DNA of 49,832 nt, from positions 1 to 49,832 of the forward strand of contig DPOU01000004.1 in assembly GCA_003539625.1 (NCBI GenBank). Direction: 5' to 3'. Position 1 is the stretch's first letter; the number at the start of each line of letters is the position of its first letter. A model generated the notes under the pieces. That model worked only from the letters and a program-made list of their open reading frames with translations, had not been told where the DNA came from and searched no databases. Shown here piece by piece: positions 44,535-49,832 of the stretch. Made by a program: the position numbers and the translations under genes. The stretch comes from Acholeplasmatales bacterium. GTDB lineage: Bacteria > Bacillota_I > Bacilli_A > ML615J-28 > CAG-313.

Positions 44535-46472
44535 TTACTTCTTTTCAAGGGTTAGATTTGTTGAATTATACCAGTAGTTTCCACTTTCTTTTAGAATTGC
44601 CAAAGCAAGAAAATCATATAACTGGGTTTTTGATAATGAATCTAATAATTGTTCGAAATTTAAGATATTAATTTTATTCTTGGCAAGAATATCTTTTAAT
44701 TGATTTATATCTTGTTTTCTCTCAATAGTTTTCAAGGTAATTATGTTTTTAGAACTTTTTTTGTTTTCATTAATAAAGCCAATTTCTTTGTTTTTGATTT
44801 TATCTGTATCTAATAAAAAAATAGTATTTGTTAAATATATTGTACGACCTTTATTATCTAAAAAGTGATTTTTCTTTAATAGTGATTTAATGAATTGATT
44901 AATCGATGGATGAGCGCTTTTTATGTTTTTAAAATAAACTAAACTTAAGGGATATTTTAAAATATGTTCAGATAATATACCACCTTGTTCATAACCTACA
45001 TAACCCTTAGTTGAACCAATTAAATTATTGATTGAGGCATAGTCAATATAGTTTTCTAAATCAATTTCTAAATACATTTCTTTCTTAAATGCAAATAATT
45101 TATATAAATCTTCTATTAAATATTCAACGTTAAAATCACTATTTACCATTGCGAAAGCAAGATTATTAGTATTAACTTCAAATTCTTTTTTCTTAATAAA
45201 CTGTAAATATTTTGGTTTTAAACTTGGATAATTAAGTTCAACTTTTTTTAGCCTTTCAAGCGTAAGATTTTTTATACCCGTTAGATCCTCAATTGTTTCA
45301 TCAATTAATTTACTAAAACTTTTGTTGCTTGATTTTTTCCTAGTACCTATTTCATCCATGACATCAATTGCTTTATCAGGAAAGCTTCTTCTTACTAAAT
45401 ATAATTTACTTTTTTCGATAATTTCTTGTAAAATTTGATCAGAATATTTAACATTATGATATTCTTCATAACTTGCTTTTATTTCTTTTAATATTACATA
45501 TGTTTCTTTTTCGGTAGGTTCATCAATAAAAACATTTTGAAATCTACGTGATAATGCTTTGTCTTTATCAATATGGCGATAATATTCATCAAGAGTAGTG
45601 GCACCAATTAATTTAATGTCTGATCTAGATAAATATGGTTTTAGAATATTGGCAATATCTAAAGAACCATCATTTGAACCTGCCCCTACGATATTGTGTA
45701 TTTCATCAATAAAAAGAATGGCTTTTTTTCTTTTTATATACTCCATCGCTTTTGTTAGTTTTTCTTCTAATTCACCACGATATTTTGTCCCCGCAACAAT
45801 ACTTCCTAAATCCAATTGATATATTGATACATCTTTTAATATTTCTGATAATCCCTCAACTATGGCAGTTTTACCAACCCCCGCATTTCCAATTAACAAG
45901 GGATTGTTTTTTTGCTTTTTTGATAAAATATATTTTATTTTTTCAATATAATTATTTCTCAATACAAAAGGATGAATTTTTTGAGAAGTAGATAAATTTA
46001 TTAAAAAAGGATATGGTATATTTTCCTTTTCTTTTGCTTCATCAAAACTAAATATTTCTTCTATATCTCTTTTTAATTCTTCGATATCTAAACCTAACTT
46101 TTCTAATACAACATAAGCAACTGTGTCATATTCTTTTAACATTACATAAAAAATATGTTCATCATATACATATTCACTTTCTAAATCTTCCGAAAGTCGC
46201 TGTGCATATAAAATTACTTCTTGAAACTTTTTACTGTAGGTATCTTCTTTACTTTCATTCTTTCTTAAAATTACTAAACCATTTACGACTTCTAATAGTT
46301 TTTCATATGTAATATTTTTTTCCTCTAATAAAAAATGACAAATGCTTTCTTCTACTTGATACATAGCAAGTAATAAATGTTCTGTTCCAACCAGTTTTTT
46401 TCCTAAAGATTTAGCAATTCTTAACGCCTTATCAATTATTTCTAAGGCACTTGTACTAAAAGTTTCAAACAT
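44535..46472 (-). CDS. ClpC-like AAA+ ATPase with degenerate second ATPase ring
   Basis: The 645 residues begin with a double Clp-N repeat (residues 1-145), then D1: GNAGVGKT (195-202), LFIDEIHNIVGAG (Walker B), GATTLDEYYRHIDKD and RRFQNV with arginine finger. The second domain is only partly recognisable: YASINNLIGSTKGYVGYEQGG and GRTIYLTNTIF match ClpC D2. However, the Walker A place reads AMVNSDFNVEYL and the Walker B place reads YFKNIKSAH, so ATP binding and hydrolysis in D2 appear lost. The protein is also shorter than the usual 810. The M-domain insert and ClpP loop are not obvious. It may be a regulatory or disaggregase variant. A strong site AAGGAGGAATAC precedes ATG; no CtsR or CIRCE operator is visible. 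Confidence 0.85.
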   Translation of the reverse strand: MFETFSTSALEIIDKALRIAKSLGKKLVGTEHLLLAMYQVEESICHFLLEEKNITYEKLLEVVNGLVILRKNESKEDTYSKKFQEVILYAQRLSEDLESEYVYDEHIFYVMLKEYDTVAYVVLEKLGLDIEELKRDIEEIFSFDEAKEKENIPYPFLINLSTSQKIHPFVLRNNYIEKIKYILSKKQKNNPLLIGNAGVGKTAIVEGLSEILKDVSIYQLDLGSIVAGTKYRGELEEKLTKAMEYIKRKKAILFIDEIHNIVGAGSNDGSLDIANILKPYLSRSDIKLIGATTLDEYYRHIDKDKALSRRFQNVFIDEPTEKETYVILKEIKASYEEYHNVKYSDQILQEIIEKSKLYLVRRSFPDKAIDVMDEIGTRKKSSNKSFSKLIDETIEDLTGIKNLTLERLKKVELNYPSLKPKYLQFIKKKEFEVNTNNLAFAMVNSDFNVEYLIEDLYKLFAFKKEMYLEIDLENYIDYASINNLIGSTKGYVGYEQGGILSEHILKYPLSLVYFKNIKSAHPSINQFIKSLLKKNHFLDNKGRTIYLTNTIFLLDTDKIKNKEIGFINENKKSSKNIITLKTIERKQDINQLKDILAKNKINILNFEQLLDSLSKTQLYDFLALAILKESGNYWYNSTNLTLEKK

Positions 46473-46501
46473 GTATTCCTCCTTAACTTTACTTCAAAAG
46501 C

Positions 46502-46507
46502 ATTATA
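46502..46507 (-). promoter_or_regulatory. -10 box of clpC-like gene
   Basis: TATAAT on the minus strand about 30 bp upstream of the start codon; no clear -35. It shares a short divergent region with the hflX promoter. Confidence 0.4.
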
Positions 46508-46541
46508 TGCAAAAATTATAAAAGTTAGACATTTTCTATTC

Positions 46542-46570
46542 TTGCAAAAACAAATGATTTATGATAAAAT
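46542..46570 (+). promoter_or_regulatory. promoter of hflX
   Basis: -35 TTGCAA (46542-46547), 17-bp spacer, -10 TAAAAT (46565-46570). Confidence 0.65.
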
Positions 46571-46593
46571 ATATCACGATTTGAGGTGATACT

Positions 46594-47877
46594 ATGCAAG
46601 AAATTGAAGAATTAACAAAAGCCATTATTGTTGGAGTTAATACTGGCAATGAAGAATATTTTTCATATCAATTCACTGAACTTGCTAATTTATGTGAAGC
46701 AAGAGGCATTGAAGTTGTTGATAATGTTATTCAAAATCTCCCTCATCCTAATAACAAAAGTTATGTTGGTAGTGGTAAACTAACCGAAATAGCAACTTTA
46801 AAAGATGCTTACGGTATTGATTTAATTGTTGTTCTTGATGAATTATCACCTGTTCAACTTAAAAATATGGAAGATGCCTTAAACTGTGAAGTCATTGATC
46901 GAACAATGTTGATTCTAGAAATCTTCCAACTTAGAGCTAAAACTAAAGAAGCGATTCTACAAGTTGAAATCGCCAATTTGAAATATATGTTACCACGACT
47001 TGTTGGATCATACACTAACCTTTCAAGAATCGGAGGTGGCGGTGGTGGTGGTGCCGGCGCAAGACGTGGAAGCGGTGAAACTAAATTAGAAGAAGATAGA
47101 CGCCACATTGAACGTCGTATTCAAAAAGCCACGGAAGAATTAAAAGAAATCGTTCTTAGTAGACAAGTTGCAAGAAAAGCTAGAAAAGCCAATAATACTA
47201 AAACAGTTGCCTTTGTTGGTTATACGAATGCGGGAAAATCATCAACTATTAATACCTTATTAAGTTACTTTGATAAAGATAGTGATAAACAAGTATTTGT
47301 AAAAAATATGCTTTTTGCAACATTAGAAACTTCTACTCGTTCTATCAAACTTCCTACTAATCAAGAATTTTTAATTACTGATACTGTTGGATTTGTCAGC
47401 AATCTTCCCCATCACTTAATTGAATCATTTAAATCGACTTTAGAAGAAATTAAAGAAGCTGATTTAATTGTTCATGTTGTTGATGCATCAAGCCCATATG
47501 CACAAACCCAAATAGCAACAACAATTGAAGTTCTAAACGAAATTGGCGTTATTGACATTCCTACTGTTTATGCTTTAAACAAAGTTGATTTGGTGAAAAA
47601 TAAAATGTTTTTACCAAAAGTAGATAAAGACGCTATTCTAATTTCTAATGAAACTAATGAAGGAATTAAAGATTTAATTGAATATATTAAAAACAGTCTA
47701 TTTAATGATGAAATAACTTGTAAGTTACTTTTACCATATGATAAAGGTGATATTTTTACAACATTAAAAGAAAAAGCTCATGTTCATAATTTCTCATATG
47801 AAAATAATGGTATTGTTGTTGAAGTAACTCTTAGTAGATATCTATACAACTTATATAATAAGTATCTTAAAGAATAG
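46594..47877 (+). CDS. hflX: GTPase HflX
   Basis: HflX binds 50S and 70S ribosomes and rescues or splits stalled ribosomes under stress. The 427-residue protein has the N-terminal HflX domain (GVNTGNEEY, DELSPVQLKNMED), the glycine-rich linker RIGGGGGGGAGARRGSGE, and a G domain with VGYTNAGKSSTIN (G1), DTVGFVSNLPHHLIESF (G3) and NKVD (G4). A short C-terminal domain ends KYLKE. A GAGGTGAT site precedes ATG. It is the only plus-strand gene of this end and has its own terminator. Confidence 0.95.
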   Translation: MQEIEELTKAIIVGVNTGNEEYFSYQFTELANLCEARGIEVVDNVIQNLPHPNNKSYVGSGKLTEIATLKDAYGIDLIVVLDELSPVQLKNMEDALNCEVIDRTMLILEIFQLRAKTKEAILQVEIANLKYMLPRLVGSYTNLSRIGGGGGGGAGARRGSGETKLEEDRRHIERRIQKATEELKEIVLSRQVARKARKANNTKTVAFVGYTNAGKSSTINTLLSYFDKDSDKQVFVKNMLFATLETSTRSIKLPTNQEFLITDTVGFVSNLPHHLIESFKSTLEEIKEADLIVHVVDASSPYAQTQIATTIEVLNEIGVIDIPTVYALNKVDLVKNKMFLPKVDKDAILISNETNEGIKDLIEYIKNSLFNDEITCKLLLPYDKGDIFTTLKEKAHVHNFSYENNGIVVEVTLSRYLYNLYNKYLKE

Positions 47878-47913
47878 TTAAAAAAATTCACATATATTAT
47901 AATATTAGAAACT

Positions 47914-47949
47914 ATTTTATAGATTGAAAAATAGAGTGACCTATAAAAT
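47914..47949. repeat. short inverted repeat after hflX
   Basis: ATTTTATAG (47914-47922) and CTATAAAAT (47941-47949) are a 9-bp inverted pair around an 18-base spacer, just before the real terminator. It may be chance in such AT-rich DNA; no ORF is associated. Confidence 0.3.
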
Positions 47950-47967
47950 AATTTATTATTAGCGTGA

Positions 47968-48000
47968 CAAAAAGTGGTGCCAATAGCACCACTTTTTTTG
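47968..48000. terminator. bidirectional terminator after hflX and the orphan membrane gene
   Basis: Perfect stem AAAGTGGTGC/GCACCACTTT with loop CAATA, and T-runs on both sides, serving two convergent genes. Confidence 0.88.
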
Positions 48001-48027
48001 ATATAGTCAATATAGTTTTACAGATTT

Positions 48028-48675
48028 TTATTCATTATTATAATTCTTTTTTCTTTCGACAAATGCTTTTTCAGTCATTTTTACATAATATTTATCAATT
48101 TGATGATATGTAACATACCATGTTATATAGCCATAACCATTGATAGACTTCATTAAAGAATTCATCTTAGTCTTGCCGTTTTTTATTAAAAAATATTTTT
48201 TTATCTTATTCTTATTTTTAAAAATTATTTGAATATTCATATAATTACTAAATAGTTTTGATATATTGATGTTCTTGCCCATTGTATATGTAATAAGTTT
48301 ATATTTATTGATATATTTCATAATGAATTGTCTTATCAAATAAGCATTTATAATTGTTAATGGAAATATACAACCCTTCATATCGAAAATTAAAGTTTTT
48401 TCTTTCAATTTAACTTCATAAATATTCAATTTTTTTTCTATTTCAATAATAAATGATTTATCTATTTCAGTTAACTTATCTGCAAAAGGATTAAATTCAT
48501 ACTCTGAATAATTATTTAATGGATATCTTTCTGTATGAACATGAAAAGCCTTTATATTAAACAAAGCTGCAAATGATAAAACCAATATCCAACATATATA
48601 TCCATAAGGATAATTAATACAAATTGCTAATATAGGCAATAAAGAAATTAGTATTAAATTAATAATAACAAACAT
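48028..48675 (-). CDS. orphan membrane protein near Rhs tip
   Basis: I do not recognise the family. I use ATG 48673-48675 because TTAGGAT lies 5 bases upstream; a TTG at 48714 has no ribosome binding site but would add a basic segment MEFGSKSKKIRIA. The product is about 215 residues, with two N-terminal spans forming a hairpin and then a cytoplasmic basic domain rich in Lys, Ile and Tyr (KYFLIKNGKTKMN, GYGYITWYVTYHQIDKYY). Its codon use is more AT-extreme than its neighbours, and it lies in the accessory flank behind the Rhs tip, where immunity or orphan proteins collect. Two-span proteins can be immunity factors against membrane-acting toxins, but this is a guess. Confidence 0.6.
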   Translation of the reverse strand: MFVIINLILISLLPILAICINYPYGYICWILVLSFAALFNIKAFHVHTERYPLNNYSEYEFNPFADKLTEIDKSFIIEIEKKLNIYEVKLKEKTLIFDMKGCIFPLTIINAYLIRQFIMKYINKYKLITYTMGKNINISKLFSNYMNIQIIFKNKNKIKKYFLIKNGKTKMNSLMKSINGYGYITWYVTYHQIDKYYVKMTEKAFVERKKNYNNE

Positions 48676-48980
48676 AGCTATCCTAATTTTCTTGCTTTTA
48701 GAACCAAATTCCAAGTGATATAGACGCCATATTGCCGGCTATTTCGGCTTACAATATCACTATTTCGAATCAGTTTACTTTAAAATTCAAATTCTTTAAT
48801 TTGATATTGCTCTACAACATGATGATATTGAATACTTATTGATTCAATGTTTCATAAACTAATTTTTAATCCAATAGTGCCATCATCATTCATTTCTATT
48901 TTTTGCATTAATCGTACTAAAATCATATCATAATTTTCTCAAAAAATATATAAAATAGCATAAATATATTCGCGTTTCAT
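48676..48980 (-). pseudogene. decayed reading frame, unknown product
   Basis: From ATG 48978-48980 one frame continues through TGA, TGA and TAA for about 100 codons to a TAG at about 48678. It reads MKREYIYAILYIF, stop, ENYDMILVRLMQKIEMNDDG, then stop, NIESISIQYHHVVEQYQIKE, stop and SKLIRNSDIVSRNSRQYGVY. Both internal TGAs fall where Trp would fit, and no ribosome binding site precedes the ATG. The frame looks like a real but broken gene. No homologue is recognised. The rest of this gap, 48981-49055, holds only a weak CAAGC/GCTTG hairpin followed by T-rich sequence. Confidence 0.4.
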
Positions 48981-49055
48981 TTACATTTTATAAAAGGAAA
49001 AGGCAAGCCTACCCATAGAGTAAACATACCTAGTTTTGCTTGTGAAAGTAATTTG

Positions 49056-49355
49056 CTATTTATTAAATATTTTAATTAAAATTTGTGATATTTTTTTGCA
49101 TTTAACATCAGTAGTCAAATATGAATTTAGAATTAATTTAATTTCTTTTTTACAATTTTCAGGAATGCTATTTGAATTTATATAATTATTTCTTAATCCA
49201 TTGTGAGTAATTATTAAATCAATATTATTGTTAATATTGACAATTTCAATTTCCAAATCTTTTCTAGAAAAGTAAATTTCTTCTTCTCCATTTTTAAAAT
49301 AATATTTTTTCTTTCCTAATTGTTTCAAATCATCAAATAAATTTTTTATTTTCAT
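49056..49355 (-). CDS. candidate immunity protein for the Rhs tip
   Basis: A 99-residue acidic-basic mixed, soluble protein with no recognised domain. It has FDDLKQLGKKKYYFKNGEEE at the start, a beta-like LEIEIVNINNNIDLIITHN middle and a helical tail. Its AGGAGG site overlaps the TAG stop of the Rhs tip, and only 10 bp separate the genes, so the two are translationally coupled. A small unknown gene directly after a polymorphic toxin tip is the normal position of its immunity gene. Assignment is by position only. Confidence 0.55.
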   Translation of the reverse strand: MKIKNLFDDLKQLGKKKYYFKNGEEEIYFSRKDLEIEIVNINNNIDLIITHNGLRNNYINSNSIPENCKKEIKLILNSYLTTDVKCKKISQILIKIFNK

Positions 49356-49365
49356 AATTTGCCTC

Positions 49366-49832
49366 CTAATACATTAATTGTAATAATCCATATCCATTAG
49401 ACACAATTGTTTCCATTAAGTAATAAAAACTTCTATAATTTCTTGACGTATCAATCCCGAAATCCACAATTTTTACTCCCCATTTCATCATTCTTTCAAT
49501 GAATGCTTGATTATGCTTCATAGATAATGTTCTTGCCAAGTAATCTCCACCAAACATCTTAACGAATTTAAATCCTGGCATACCCTTATAAGTAATTTGG
49601 TGCCCTGCCTTTGCTAGATTGTTTACACGTTTCATATTCTCACCAATTGCGACTCCGTTTTTGAACATTTTAATTGTTCTCAAAGTTGCACCACCCAATG
49701 CAAATATTCCACCCCACATTGCTCCATCAGCTGCACCATCAGCAGCGCCTTGCCAAAAATCATTTCCCTGTATTGCATTGATAGTTCCTTGAATTAATGC
49801 ACCACTTACAATACTTACTCCCATACCTATAA
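49366..49832 (-). CDS. C-terminal part of an Rhs-type polymorphic toxin, 5' end beyond window
   Basis: The frame is open to the right edge, so the ATG at 49824 is probably internal. GALIQGTINAIQGNDFWQGA followed by ADGAADGAMWGGIFALGG is the hydrophobic pre-toxin stretch common at Rhs tips of Firmicutes. The following about 85 residues form the variable tip: YKGMPGFKFVKMFGGDYLAR, MKHNQAFIERMM, VKIVDFGIDTSRNYRS and YLMETIVSNGYG. The last segment has a D-x-G-x-D pattern and conserved-looking His and Arg, as in nuclease-fold tips, but I cannot name the activity. It is not continuous with the left-edge Rhs gene: joining the ends directly would put a stop in frame. Confidence 0.65.
   Translation of the reverse strand, partial: IGMGVSIVSGALIQGTINAIQGNDFWQGAADGAADGAMWGGIFALGGATLRTIKMFKNGVAIGENMKRVNNLAKAGHQITYKGMPGFKFVKMFGGDYLARTLSMKHNQAFIERMMKWGVKIVDFGIDTSRNYRSFYYLMETIVSNGYGLLQLMY

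Noticed and set aside
46473..46593. CtsR or CIRCE operator before the ClpC-like gene
   Set aside because: Neither the GGTCAAA heptad repeat nor the CIRCE inverted repeat is present in this short region.
46854..47108. Minus-strand frame inside hflX with a proline run
   Set aside because: It is the antisense shadow of the glycine-rich linker of HflX and has no ribosome binding site.
1..49832. The left-edge and right-edge Rhs pieces as one gene across a circular junction
   Set aside because: Both are on the minus strand, but joining base 1 to base 49832 puts a TAG in frame two codons later and shifts the frame of the right piece. They are treated as two loci.
1..49832. Mycoplasma genetic code (TGA as Trp)
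   Set aside because: Conserved Trp residues in glnA, eno, recG, rpmB and others are TGG, and five genes end properly at TGA. Only the broken frame at 48676-48980 hints otherwise.
1..49832. tRNA, rRNA, CRISPR arrays, insertion sequences
   Set aside because: No cloverleaf, rRNA core motifs, regular repeat-spacer pattern, transposase or terminal inverted repeats were recognised in the gaps; most gaps are short and explained by promoters and terminators.

Overview
The window is very AT-rich, low-GC Firmicute DNA, most likely from an uncultured, gut-type member of the Bacilli near the Acholeplasma/RF39/Erysipelotrichia radiation (an inference from gene order and composition). TGG encodes Trp in every conserved gene and TGA ends five of them, so the code is the standard bacterial one, not the Mycoplasma one. 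Nearly all genes lie on the minus strand. Promoters are textbook sigma-A type (TTGCAA/TTGACA-like, 16-17 bp, TATAAT-like) and ribosome binding sites are strong AGGAGG types.

Left region (1-6625): a very large Rhs/YD-repeat protein runs off the left edge. It is preceded by a nucleotidyltransferase-domain protein and by a structured leader with its own promoter and a strong intrinsic terminator. Right region (47880-49832): another Rhs-like carboxy-terminal tip enters from the right edge. It is followed by a tightly coupled small ORF (candidate immunity protein), a decayed reading frame and an orphan membrane protein. These two flanks look accessory.

The centre is housekeeping. It holds glnA-cysK-cysE (nitrogen and cysteine), a broken response regulator, a P-type cation ATPase under a yybP-ykoY (Mn2+) riboswitch, an unannotated small RNA with two C-rich loops, and fakA-recG-rnc. 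Next come divergent rpmB, a 30-codon spoVM gene, and an operon hyp-rsmB-rlmN-rsgA-rpe-thiN. On the plus strand are a lipoprotein, a long Lgt-like protein and a DUF1461-like membrane protein. Then follow eno, an InlB-repeat lipoprotein, a cluster yunB / nifU-like / S1 / thioredoxin-like lipoprotein / cwlD / tsaE-tsaB-rimI-tsaD, and the operon giant ATPase / ankyrin / cdaA / PAS membrane protein / ispDF. A ClpC-like ATPase and hflX close the core.

Three genes (spoVM, cwlD, yunB) belong to endospore formation, so the organism or a recent ancestor sporulated. spoVM sits between thiN and rpmB, as in Bacillus subtilis. Compared with the B. subtilis order, prpC-prkC (between rlmN and rsgA), yloU, sdaAA/AB and the fapR-plsX-fab-acp block (between recG and rnc) are absent here. 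FakA suggests that exogenous fatty acids are used. The most novel-looking elements are the twin-loop small RNA, the attenuator-like leader of the nucleotidyltransferase-Rhs unit, the Rhs tip plus immunity candidate, and two degenerate AAA/helicase-like proteins.
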